DNA of 9,886 nt from Candidatus Aenigmatarchaeota archaeon. Its GTDB lineage: Archaea > Aenigmatarchaeota > Aenigmatarchaeia > CG10238-14. Made by a program: the position numbers and the translations under genes. Positions 1 through 5,797 of the stretch are shown in pieces. The stretch is from contig JAPLUX010000016.1 in the NCBI GenBank assembly GCA_026397455.1, positions 1-9,886 on the forward strand, read 5' to 3'. The stretch's first letter is position 1. Each line of letters starts with the position of its first letter. Under the pieces are notes generated by a model, which was not told the origin of the DNA, searched no databases, and worked only from the letters and a program-made list of their open reading frames with translations.

Positions 1-1607
1 TATGGTCTCATGTAACTTTGGAACAACCTCATGTTTCTTGAAGGATCGTAAGGCCCTAATTTAAAGAATCCAAGCTTTAAACCAAACGTATAATTTATCG
101 TACTTAAAATAGATCTCATCATTGATCTGTATGAAGATTTAATGTCTGATGTTAATTTGTAGAAACCTTTTTGCCCTTCTTCAATTCCTTCTTCCTTGTA
201 TATTTCAGGAAATTCATCCCGAAGCAAGTCATCTATTTCTTTCATCATCCCGTCTTCTCCCATAACTCTTTTTCCTAGCAACTCATCTATGTAAAGGTCT
301 AATTTTCTTTCTTCGGCTATAATCTCTATTATTCTCAAAAGTAGAATGTTGTGTGTAACAAAAATCGATGAAAGTGGGTTAAAATCTGTATCTTCTACTT
401 CAATTCCATTGGTTAATTTCCACTCCTCTATATAACACGGTAATTGTATTATCACATACCATTCAGTTCCAGGGCTGCCATGTTCATATAGTCTTTGTCT
501 AGCTTCTAGAATCATATCTCTCGTTATCTTAATACCATGTATTCTTTCAACCTCTGGTATTAAACTTTTGACTAAATCATCGTACGGTTCAATCCTAAAT
601 CTGGGTACGGATGCTTTATCTGCTTTTGGTACTTCTTTTCTTGTTGCTCCTTTAGTCTCGTATATTTCTTTGGGTATTTTGTGTGGTTCAGTTGCTTCAA
701 GACCCTCCAATTTAGTCCAAGCCCACCATTCTATGTATTGAAATGAAAGGGGCATACCAGCACCCATTGGTGCATTCTTCTCCATCAAAAAGTAGCTATC
801 ATCAACTTCCCTCATCATTTGAATTCTTCTTATCAAAGGTCTGAGCCAGTTCCTGTATTCTTCGATTGATGCCTTCCTTCCATATAAACGTTCTAATATT
901 CTTCTGTAACGTTCTTTAACTTCACCTATGAAGAATTGTTTCCATTTCTTGTACAACCTAACTTTTGTTGCCAGAACAACGCCTTCAGCTTTTGATACTT
1001 CAATCTTCTTCGTTATTTTATCTACTTCATCATATTCATCAGTCAATTCTTGAAAATCAGCGATTATTGTCGGCCAACGAGGTGCAATCGACCTCAAAGA
1101 CACTCCTTCTGGTAGGTTGACATCTACCAAATCTATGAACATGGCCTTCAATGAATGTTCATCTTTTTCCTCGACATACTTCAATATCTCTTTATACCTT
1201 CTTGCATCATGAGCTAACAATTCCATGTCAGAGATTGCCCTATCTACGGTAGCCAGACCCTCCTTGACCTCTCGAATTAAGTCATGTTTTTGTTTTGTTA
1301 TAGTCTGATAATAAGGATGGGATGTCGATATTTCGAACCATTCATCGACCTTTTGAACGTTGAATTCCCACCTATTTGACATCATATTCACAAGAAATGT
1401 CATTACATTAATAGTAGTCCTCTGAGGAACAGTTGGATTATACCTAAAAGTACAATTCCTAAGTCTTTCTGCCCAACCTTGACTCGTATCATTTATGTGT
1501 GTTCCATTTTTTATGATTTGGCCTTGAATCCAATCAATACTCAAATATCTTTCTCCTATTTTTGGTCGTGTCCATCCTTCTGTTGAAAATTTAGTTTTTT
1601 CTGCCAT
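1..1607 (-). CDS. Large helical protein of unknown function, C-terminus outside window
   Basis: I do not recognise this protein. The minus strand reads without a stop from an ATG at 1607 to the left edge, giving 535 residues with the C-terminus missing. The product is soluble-looking, highly charged and mostly helical, with no signal peptide or clear membrane segment. Residues 105-160 and 185-245 look like long, possibly coiled-coil helices rich in Lys, Glu and Arg. An aromatic stretch (IEWWAWTKL) lies at 292-300, followed by a Lys/Pro-rich linker at about 308-335 that divides the protein into two halves. The second half (about 336-535) is again mainly helical and includes a hydrophobic helix at 419-430. 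The start follows the stop of the 54-residue membrane peptide gene by 3 bases, so the two are probably cotranscribed. Even codon use and the absence of stops make the gene secure; its function is unknown. Confidence 0.88.
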   Translation of the reverse strand, partial: MAEKTKFSTEGWTRPKIGERYLSIDWIQGQIIKNGTHINDTSQGWAERLRNCTFRYNPTVPQRTTINVMTFLVNMMSNRWEFNVQKVDEWFEISTSHPYYQTITKQKHDLIREVKEGLATVDRAISDMELLAHDARRYKEILKYVEEKDEHSLKAMFIDLVDVNLPEGVSLRSIAPRWPTIIADFQELTDEYDEVDKITKKIEVSKAEGVVLATKVRLYKKWKQFFIGEVKERYRRILERLYGRKASIEEYRNWLRPLIRRIQMMREVDDSYFLMEKNAPMGAGMPLSFQYIEWWAWTKLEGLEATEPHKIPKEIYETKGATRKEVPKADKASVPRFRIEPYDDLVKSLIPEVERIHGIKITRDMILEARQRLYEHGSPGTEWYVIIQLPCYIEEWKLTNGIEVEDTDFNPLSSIFVTHNILLLRIIEIIAEERKLDLYIDELLGKRVMGEDGMMKEIDDLLRDEFPEIYKEEGIEEGQKGFYKLTSDIKSSYRSMMRSILSTINYTFGLKLGFFKLGPYDPSRNMRLFQSYMRP

Positions 1608-1610
1608 ACA

Positions 1611-1775
1611 TCACACTTTTAACAAATATATGCCAAACAGTATCAACAATATACCGATCAATGTTGCCCCGAAAGTCATGTTTGGTGGTTGAACTTCTGA
1701 AGAATCTGGAAAAATTACAACTAGAAAAAATCCTAAAAGGATACATCCAGCACCGATGATTTTGGTTAGTATCAT
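1611..1775 (-). CDS. Small two-helix membrane peptide (54 aa)
   Basis: This short gene encodes 54 residues that begin MILTKIIGAG and end GIYLLKV. Two hydrophobic segments, about residues 5-22 and 35-52, are joined by a short polar loop containing PDSSEVQPPNM, which predicts a membrane hairpin. An in-frame TAG just upstream (1782-1784) makes the ATG at 1775 the only plausible ATG start. A GGG run lies close before it, but no convincing Shine-Dalgarno is present. The stop is 3 bases before the start of the large helical protein, and ribL ends 30 bases upstream, so this is the middle gene of a probable three-gene unit. A longer open frame on the same strand (1591-1779) is richer in Arg, His and Ser, looks non-coding and obscures this one. 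The function is unknown; a membrane anchor or partner for the large protein is an inference from position only. Confidence 0.75.
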   Translation of the reverse strand: MILTKIIGAGCILLGFFLVVIFPDSSEVQPPNMTFGATLIGILLILFGIYLLKV

Positions 1776-1805
1776 ACATCCCTAAATATTAATTGTTCTT
1801 TGTGG

Positions 1806-2222
1806 TTAATTAAATTTTATTTTATTCTTTATGCTCGTAGAGTTGATATTTCCGTATTTTTTTAACCGAAAAACCTTTACTTTTAACATCCTCTTTTTAA
1901 GTTCTTGTTCCAGTTCTTTCTCGTCCCAACCTTGGTCATGACCTAGAATGATTATATCTGGTTTTATTTCTTCAACTATACTCAATCTATCCGAACCTTC
2001 ATTACCTAGAATTGCCTTATCCACAGGTTTTAATGACTCTACTATGTATTTTCTTTGTTCTTCTGGTGTTAGTGGTTTCCTTCCTTTATCCTTCAAGACG
2101 GTTGAATCTCTTGCTAAAACGACTATCAACTCTGCGTTTTTTGATATTTTCTTGCATCTTTCTAAGAATTTAACGTGACCTGCATGTATTATATCAAAAA
2201 CTCCGAAAGTAGCAATTTTCAT
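1806..2222 (-). CDS. ribL: FAD synthase (FMN adenylyltransferase), archaeal RibL type
   Basis: The product is a 138-residue nucleotidyltransferase of the TagD/cytidylyltransferase fold, best matching archaeal RibL, which transfers an adenylyl group to FMN to make FAD in the cytoplasm. The N-terminus carries the nucleotide-binding signature TFGVFDIIHAGH (residues 5-16, with the HxGH box at 13-16). RibL-like blocks follow: VLARDSTV (35-42), GRKPLTPEEQR (47-57), ILGHDQ (92-97) and a C-terminal NSTSIKNKI (127-135), equivalent to the ST-containing phosphate-binding motif of the superfamily. The length is close to the roughly 150 residues usual for the family. A TATA-like box about 26 bases upstream and no Shine-Dalgarno suggest a leaderless transcript. 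The gene heads a unit with two unrecognised proteins. Other cytidylyltransferases with glycerol-3-phosphate or similar substrates share the fold, so FMN specificity rests on the ARDSTV and GRKP blocks. Confidence 0.85.
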   Translation of the reverse strand: MKIATFGVFDIIHAGHVKFLERCKKISKNAELIVVLARDSTVLKDKGRKPLTPEEQRKYIVESLKPVDKAILGNEGSDRLSIVEEIKPDIIILGHDQGWDEKELEQELKKRMLKVKVFRLKKYGNINSTSIKNKIKFN

Positions 2223-2244
2223 ACATTTTCAGTAAATCTTTAAA

Positions 2245-2252
2245 GAATAAAG
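2245..2252 (-). promoter_or_regulatory. Putative TATA box of ribL
   Basis: The minus strand reads CTTTATTC here, centred about 26 bases before the ribL ATG. This is the spacing expected between an archaeal TATA box and the transcription start of a leaderless mRNA. The gene has no Shine-Dalgarno. The box is a weak match in AT-rich DNA. Confidence 0.4.
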
Positions 2253-2260
2253 TAATTAAA

Positions 2261-2268
2261 CTTTTATT
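2261..2268 (+). promoter_or_regulatory. Putative TATA box of the 177-aa protein gene
   Basis: The plus strand reads CTTTTATT, preceded by an A-rich stretch that could be a BRE, centred about 32 bases before the ATG at 2297. The predicted transcript would have a leader of only a few bases, and no Shine-Dalgarno is visible. It sits back to back with the ribL box in a 74-base divergent spacer. Confidence 0.4.
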
Positions 2269-2296
2269 CCAAGGCGTTAAATTAATAATAGATAGT

Positions 2297-2830
2297 ATGG
2301 TCTTCGCAAGAACAAAAATAATGATTCATGATTGGTGTTTTGAAGAAGCACCGACTGAACTTTTCCTAAATTATACAGGTCCAAACCCCCAAATCGCACT
2401 AAAACACTACATGGAAAGTTTAAAAACAATTTTTAAGGTTAGGGATTCTGAGATCCAAGAGAAGAACTTCAACTGGGATAGGGCTGGTAAAGAAGAGAAG
2501 TTTGACCTAGAGTTTGAAGTAAGGAAGGATATGGACAAGAACACATACTTGTTCATACAAGGAGGACTTGAAGGAACGATAACACCAAGTGAACAGTTTG
2601 GAAAAGAAGGACATCTAAGAGTAAGAATTACTGGTGCTGTTAGGACAGAATATCCTCAAGACACTTTCTGGCAGAAGAGTTTAATCTATGAGTTTTTCCG
2701 TGTTATGTACCATAAGTTGATATACGTCAGTCTTTGGGAAAAATACATGGCTGAATGTAGGGAAATGACGCGTTATTTCGTAGAAGAAATGAAGGCATAT
2801 CTAAACCTGTTGCAAAAAGGCGGTATGTGA
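2297..2830 (+). CDS. Conserved-looking hypothetical protein, alpha/beta (177 aa)
   Basis: I do not recognise the family. The 177-residue product is soluble, with no signal peptide or membrane segment. A short strand and a Trp/Phe-rich segment (DWCFEEAPTELFLNYTGPNP, 12-31) are followed by a helix (about 32-47) and several amphipathic beta strands (about 54-60, 68-77, 82-91, 105-117). A long helical C-terminus (about 124-173) contains many aromatic residues. The order strand, helix, beta meander, long C-terminal helix resembles helix-grip (SRPBCC-like) folds, but this is only an impression of secondary structure and no family motif supports it. The gene is divergent from ribL and convergent with the AdoMet synthetase gene, whose stop lies 9 bases past its own. 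There is no Shine-Dalgarno, so a leaderless start is likely. Confidence 0.85.
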   Translation: MVFARTKIMIHDWCFEEAPTELFLNYTGPNPQIALKHYMESLKTIFKVRDSEIQEKNFNWDRAGKEEKFDLEFEVRKDMDKNTYLFIQGGLEGTITPSEQFGKEGHLRVRITGAVRTEYPQDTFWQKSLIYEFFRVMYHKLIYVSLWEKYMAECREMTRYFVEEMKAYLNLLQKGGM

Positions 2831-2842
2831 TTTTATTGTTTA
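2831..2842 (+). terminator. Possible T-rich transcription terminator
   Basis: The plus strand just after the stop of the 177-aa gene reads TTTTATTGTTTA. Archaeal termination commonly uses short T-runs without a hairpin, and this one lies in the 9-base convergent gap and the end of the opposing gene. The evidence is composition only. Confidence 0.3.
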
Positions 2843-4009
2843 GAAAACGCTAATAGAACCCTTTAATAATTTCTCAGTTAAGGCATCAAAACCTTCTTTT
2901 GATAGACTTTCACTCACGATTTGTTCGACTTCATTCTTTCTGAAATTTCCGTCTGGTATGTACTTTATACCGATGAAGGGGTTGTTTATCGGTTTGCCTA
3001 TTTCTGACAACAATTGAACTTGTACTTCTTGTACGTTGAAAATATTGCTTATCTTGTTAGCTATCTCTTGCGCTTTTAAGTTGTAAATCTTACCGACATG
3101 AGAAATCGGGTTCTTTCCTGCTACAGCCTCTAAAGACATAGTACGACATGGTGTGATTAGGCCATTGGCTCTATTACCTCTCCCAACCTGACCGGCATCT
3201 CCACACTCACAAGAAGTCCCTGTTACAGTAAGATAAACACAATTTTTACTATCTGCAGCATTGACATTTATTTTTAACTTTTTATCAGTCTTGATGTTTT
3301 TTTCTATTAATTCTTTTGTCTTCTCTTTCTGATTATAGTATTCTTCCAAGCTAGGGACGAATTGACTGACAAAAGCTATCGCAACAGTTAAATTAAGCTG
3401 ATCATCATTCCTTGATCCCATGACTTTAATATCCTCACCAATAAACGGAAACTTTTTCTTCGTTTTCTCAGAATTCAACAATTGTTCTATTCTGTAGACA
3501 GTATTTTCCAACTCAGACATAGGTGCAAAACCGACACCAAAGGATGTATCGTTCGCAAGAGGCATTTCACCCCCCTTAAACCTTTCAAAAAGACCGACTA
3601 AATCAGCGGAACCAGGGTGAATTTTTACTATTATCCCTGGGTTTAGCACATCAGCAAACCTGAGTGACCTATCAAGATACTTATCCACTTCTTCGTAGAT
3701 TACTTTTTTTATGTCATCTATGTTTTGAATGACTGTTGCTTGTCCTGAAACGATAACATCAGGTGATTCTATGATACTCCCACCACCAAAAACAGGGTTT
3801 GAAGAACCAGAAGATATTAATCCTTTATCTAGGTTATGATGGCAAATAAACCCCTTTTTATCTATGTAATATTGTGACAAAACTCTAGAAGAAGCTTCAC
3901 ATATCGCATCTATCAAAGAATCAGGATGCCCAATACCCTTTCTTTCCACTATCTCTATTTTTTGTTTACAAACAGGTTTTTGATTTAATTCTTCGATAAA
4001 AAGTTGCAT
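2840..4009 (-). CDS. mat: S-adenosylmethionine synthetase, archaeal type
   Basis: This cytoplasmic enzyme makes S-adenosylmethionine from methionine and ATP. It belongs to the archaeal class, which is distinct in sequence from bacterial MetK. Counting from the upstream ATG at 4030 (396 residues), the hallmarks are IVERKGIGHPDSLIDA (27-42) and a glycine-rich block CGDAGQVGRGNRANGLI (276-292), followed by TPCRTMSLEAVAGKNP and HVGKIYN. The length agrees with the roughly 400 residues of the family. I prefer the second ATG (4009, 389 residues) for two reasons. MQLFIEELNQKPV there lines up with the usual archaeal N-terminus of this enzyme. In addition, a TATATA box is centred 26.5 bases upstream of it, which would give a leaderless mRNA but would fall 2 bases from the upstream ATG. 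The gene is divergent from an HTH-CBS regulator. All key motifs are intact. Confidence 0.95.
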   Translation of the reverse strand: MQLFIEELNQKPVCKQKIEIVERKGIGHPDSLIDAICEASSRVLSQYYIDKKGFICHHNLDKGLISSGSSNPVFGGGSIIESPDVIVSGQATVIQNIDDIKKVIYEEVDKYLDRSLRFADVLNPGIIVKIHPGSADLVGLFERFKGGEMPLANDTSFGVGFAPMSELENTVYRIEQLLNSEKTKKKFPFIGEDIKVMGSRNDDQLNLTVAIAFVSQFVPSLEEYYNQKEKTKELIEKNIKTDKKLKINVNAADSKNCVYLTVTGTSCECGDAGQVGRGNRANGLITPCRTMSLEAVAGKNPISHVGKIYNLKAQEIANKISNIFNVQEVQVQLLSEIGKPINNPFIGIKYIPDGNFRKNEVEQIVSESLSKEGFDALTEKLLKGSISVF

Positions 4010-4031
4010 GGATATACTTTGATGGTTCATT

Positions 4032-4039
4032 TATATAAA
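4032..4039 (-). promoter_or_regulatory. TATA box of the AdoMet synthetase gene
   Basis: The minus strand reads TTTATATA, a consensus-like archaeal TATA box, centred 26.5 bases before the ATG at 4009. That predicts transcription starting on or next to that ATG and argues against the ATG at 4030. A second AT-rich element at 4043-4050 (TTATAAAT on the minus strand) could serve instead. Confidence 0.55.
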
Positions 4040-4043
4040 ACTA

Positions 4044-4051
4044 TTTATAAT
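4044..4051 (+). promoter_or_regulatory. Putative TATA box of the HTH-CBS regulator
   Basis: The plus strand reads TTTATAAT, about 31 bases (centre) before the ATG at 4079. Transcription would start around 4072-4076, inside the inverted-repeat element, so a protein bound there would block initiation. Confidence 0.5.
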
Positions 4052-4065
4052 TAATGTGAATAAAT

Positions 4066-4088
4066 ATAACTGACAGTTATGATAACTG
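4066..4088. promoter_or_regulatory. Candidate operator: three 7-bp half-sites in two overlapping palindromes
   Basis: The half-site ATAACTG (4066-4072) is followed after one base by its complement CAGTTAT (4074-4080), and after one more base by ATAACTG again (4082-4088). Positions 4066-4080 and 4074-4088 are thus both perfect 15-bp palindromes with a single central base. The element covers the predicted transcription start and the start codon (4079-4081) of the HTH-CBS regulator, the classic place for autorepression in archaea. It lies about 26 bases upstream of the mat TATA box. The geometry is seen directly; that the neighbouring regulator binds it is inferred. Confidence 0.65.
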
Positions 4089-4609
4089 GAAAATTGATTA
4101 AAAAGATGAGAGAAGAAGCAGGGTTAACTCAAGAAAAATTAGCAAAAGCTACAGGCATAACTCAAGCCCATGTTGCAAAGATCGAGAATGAAAAAGTTAA
4201 CCCCACCCTATCAACAATCAACAGTATCCTATCAGTCTTACAAACGAATAAAAAAATAAAATGTAAGGATTTCTTGACTAAGAAGATAATTTCTGTTAAA
4301 CCTGAGGATTCAGTCAATTATACAGTAATGTTGATGAAAAAAAACGACATTTCCCAGATTCCGATAATAGATAAAGAAAGATGCGTAGGTAGTATAAGTG
4401 ATAAAACTATTCTAAGAAACTTAGACAGAGTTTCAGGCTCGACTGAAGTCAGAGAAATCATGGATGAACCATTCCCTATGATAAGTTCTAACGATAACAT
4501 AGATATTTTAAAAACACTACTGGAATACCATCAAGCAGTTCTTATCCTAGAAGGAGGAAAAGTTGTAGGTATAGTTACAAAACATGACTTGTTGAAATTG
4601 CTGAAGTAA
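4079..4609 (+). CDS. XRE-type HTH transcriptional regulator with a CBS-domain pair
   Basis: The 176-residue protein joins a Cro/CI-type helix-turn-helix (residues 4-58, recognition region around TQAHVAKIENEKVNPTL) to two CBS domains (about 60-113 and 124-176). CBS pairs bind adenosyl ligands such as AMP, ATP, AdoMet or methylthioadenosine, so this is a ligand-sensing DNA-binding protein of a type widespread in archaea. CBS2 ends with the typical GIVTKHDLLKLL, keeping the Thr-x-x-Asp ribose-binding pattern (T167, D170). CBS1 has GSISDKTIL, with Thr in place of that Asp, so one nucleotide site may be lost. The gene is divergent from mat and has a palindromic element over its own start codon, which suggests autoregulation and perhaps control of AdoMet synthesis. 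The start has no Shine-Dalgarno and is probably leaderless. The stop is one base from the stop of the opposing 76-aa gene. Confidence 0.92.
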   Translation: MITGKLIKKMREEAGLTQEKLAKATGITQAHVAKIENEKVNPTLSTINSILSVLQTNKKIKCKDFLTKKIISVKPEDSVNYTVMLMKKNDISQIPIIDKERCVGSISDKTILRNLDRVSGSTEVREIMDEPFPMISSNDNIDILKTLLEYHQAVLILEGGKVVGIVTKHDLLKLLK

Positions 4610-4610
4610 T

Positions 4611-4841
4611 CTAAAGCATTTCTTTTATCTTTTCTGAGACAAAATCAACGACTTCTTTCGATATCGGAATCGTTAACGATTTTCTGTATCTCTTCTGTTT
4701 GTCCAACATGTAAAACCCTCTGGATAAAGAGATGAATTCATTCTCCCCTTCAGGTGTTACGGCTTTCTTCCTTGCTATTTCTATGAAATTACTTTTTCCG
4801 AACATTATCTCAGTACATTTAATAGTCTCGAATTCAACCAT
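4611..4841 (-). CDS. Small basic hypothetical protein (76 aa)
   Basis: This 76-residue protein is predicted to be a compact beta-rich domain with a C-terminal helix. A strand pair covers about 4-24, an invariant-looking GENEFISLSRGFY (32-44) leads to another strand (residues 51-58), and a helix follows (61-75). The Arg/Lys-rich strands with exposed aromatics recall single-stranded nucleic-acid-binding folds of the PC4 or PUR kind, but this is a resemblance in layout, not a family assignment. The start is secure: a full GGAGGT Shine-Dalgarno lies 6 bases upstream. The gene is divergent from the 115-aa protein gene and convergent, with a one-base gap, with the HTH-CBS regulator. It is cytoplasmic, with no signal peptide. 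Its function is unknown. Confidence 0.85.
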   Translation of the reverse strand: MVEFETIKCTEIMFGKSNFIEIARKKAVTPEGENEFISLSRGFYMLDKQKRYRKSLTIPISKEVVDFVSEKIKEML

Positions 4842-4847
4842 TTACTT

Positions 4848-4853
4848 ACCTCC
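4848..4853 (-). promoter_or_regulatory. Strong Shine-Dalgarno of the 76-aa protein gene
   Basis: The minus strand reads GGAGGT, the full anti-16S match, with a 6-base spacer to the ATG at 4841. This fixes the start and shows that this transcript has a leader, unlike the neighbouring metabolic genes. Confidence 0.85.
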
Positions 4854-4857
4854 GCTG

Positions 4858-4865
4858 TTTATATT
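4858..4865 (+). promoter_or_regulatory. Putative TATA box of the 115-aa protein gene
   Basis: The plus strand reads TTTATATT. A start about 26 bases downstream would give a leader of roughly 37 bases that includes the GAGGT ribosome site. It is a good match to the archaeal consensus but lies in AT-rich DNA. Confidence 0.4.
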
Positions 4866-4888
4866 AAACTGGATTACAAATAATTATT

Positions 4889-4896
4889 AGTATAAG
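4889..4896 (-). promoter_or_regulatory. Putative TATA box of the 76-aa protein gene
   Basis: The minus strand reads CTTATACT. Transcription would start near 4867 and give a leader of about 26 bases containing the GGAGGT site. This is one of several AT-rich candidates in the 83-base divergent spacer. Confidence 0.3.
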
Positions 4897-4913
4897 TTCA
4901 AAAATATTACTAA

Positions 4914-4918
4914 GAGGT
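4914..4918 (+). promoter_or_regulatory. Shine-Dalgarno of the 115-aa protein gene
   Basis: GAGGT lies 6 bases before the ATG at 4925, an ideal spacing that settles the start of this small gene. Confidence 0.8.
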
Positions 4919-4924
4919 AAAACA

Positions 4925-5272
4925 ATGGATATATTTGGAAAGGTAAAAGGTGTTTTTAGTAGAAAGAAAAACGATCTAACTGTTCCTAAAGAAGATATTG
5001 GTCCTGATTTAGAAGCATTACCCATGACTAGGCCAGAAATAGATCCATTACGTTCAAGAGAACCTACGCCACCGAGAGAACAATTTGGTCCGATGGAATC
5101 TATATCTAGATTACCAGAAGAAAATAAGGTTGATATAAGTAACGTTAGAGCAAAATTGGATCTTTTATTGACTGAAATGGATAGTTTAAAGACACAGAAT
5201 CAAATGATCAGTGAAAGATTGAAAGCAATAGAGAAAATATTAGCTGACATGAGAGGCATAAGATACTACTAG
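4925..5272 (+). CDS. Small protein with basic N-terminus, proline-rich linker and C-terminal coiled coil (115 aa)
   Basis: Three parts are visible. Residues 1-15 (MDIFGKVKGVFSRKK) form a short amphipathic, basic helix of the sort that can lie on a membrane surface. Residues 16-68 are a disordered-looking linker rich in Pro, Glu and Arg (RPEIDPLRSREPTPPRE, 36-52). Residues 69-110 form a continuous amphipathic helix with regularly spaced Leu, Ile and Met, predicted to be a coiled coil (LDLLLTEMDSLK and ERLKAIEKIL). I know of no function. The layout is reminiscent of small proteins seen in DPANN genomes, but that is recollection, not a match. A good Shine-Dalgarno supports the start. The last 33 bases overlap the end of the convergent 171-aa gene. 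A membrane-peripheral adaptor or oligomerisation role is an inference. Confidence 0.82.
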   Translation: MDIFGKVKGVFSRKKNDLTVPKEDIGPDLEALPMTRPEIDPLRSREPTPPREQFGPMESISRLPEENKVDISNVRAKLDLLLTEMDSLKTQNQMISERLKAIEKILADMRGIRYY

Positions 5273-5755
5273 AATGAATAGAGTAATGAGTAAAATTTGA
5301 ATTAATCCTGAAAAATCAAACTCTGATAATACTATTGGGAACCCTGCTGTTAAATCAATAGTTAATCCACGATAAACAGTTTGATCTGCATTGGATATGT
5401 TAAAAGTCACCTTACCATCACTAATCGGACCTAAAATAGTTATCTTTGCAAATGTATCGCCAGTTTCATTCCATTCTAATGTTTTAATTCTATGAGATTG
5501 TATTGAGACACTTACCAGATGTGGGACATCATGACCTTGCATTTTAGCATATTTCGTATAATTAGTTATGTTGTAACTATCAGCCATCGATCCTGTGTTT
5601 TTAACATAAATGTTAACCAATTCTGTTTTACCTATAGTGAATAAACTTGGTGCTCCGACCCAAGCATCAAAATCCCCAGCCTTTACAATATTGTTAATTA
5701 TAAAAAAAGATAAAAAAATTATCAAATCACAAATGATTCTATTTTTCGATCGCAT
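5240..5755 (-). CDS. Secreted, C-terminally anchored beta-rich protein (171 aa)
   Basis: The product has an N-terminal signal peptide (hydrophobic core 8-20, likely cleavage after NIVKA at residue 26). The ectodomain (27-147) is beta-rich, and a single C-terminal membrane segment (about 150-166) ends in a short uncharged tail. Residues 42-65 (TIG..ELVNIYVKNTGSMADSYNIT) resemble the first strands of NEW3/CARDB-type Ig-like domains, which often begin with a phrase close to V-x-N-x-G. Four N-glycosylation sequons are present. The start codon is ATG, preceded only by a weak GTGAG. It is the last gene of the minus-strand surface operon, 42 bases after the 688-aa protein gene, and its end overlaps the convergent 115-aa gene by 33 bases. 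It is probably a one-domain partner of the 688-aa protein; the function is unknown. Confidence 0.82.
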   Translation of the reverse strand: MRSKNRIICDLIIFLSFFIINNIVKAGDFDAWVGAPSLFTIGKTELVNIYVKNTGSMADSYNITNYTKYAKMQGHDVPHLVSVSIQSHRIKTLEWNETGDTFAKITILGPISDGKVTFNISNADQTVYRGLTIDLTAGFPIVLSEFDFSGLIQILLITLFILVVSYASHVS

Positions 5756-5797
5756 CTACTCACAGTAATTATTTTATAAAAATTAAACCTAATCATT

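Noticed and set aside
1591..1779. 62-codon open frame on the minus strand
   Set aside because: It overlaps both the 54-aa membrane peptide and the start of the large helical protein in another frame, and its composition (many Arg, Ser, His, Phe) does not look like a folded or membrane protein.
1948..2178. 76-codon plus-strand open frame inside ribL
   Set aside because: It is antisense to a gene with clear catalytic motifs and is a by-product of that gene's codon pattern.
4318..4500. 60-codon minus-strand open frame inside the HTH-CBS gene
   Set aside because: It is antisense to the CBS domains, with no ribosome site or domain features.
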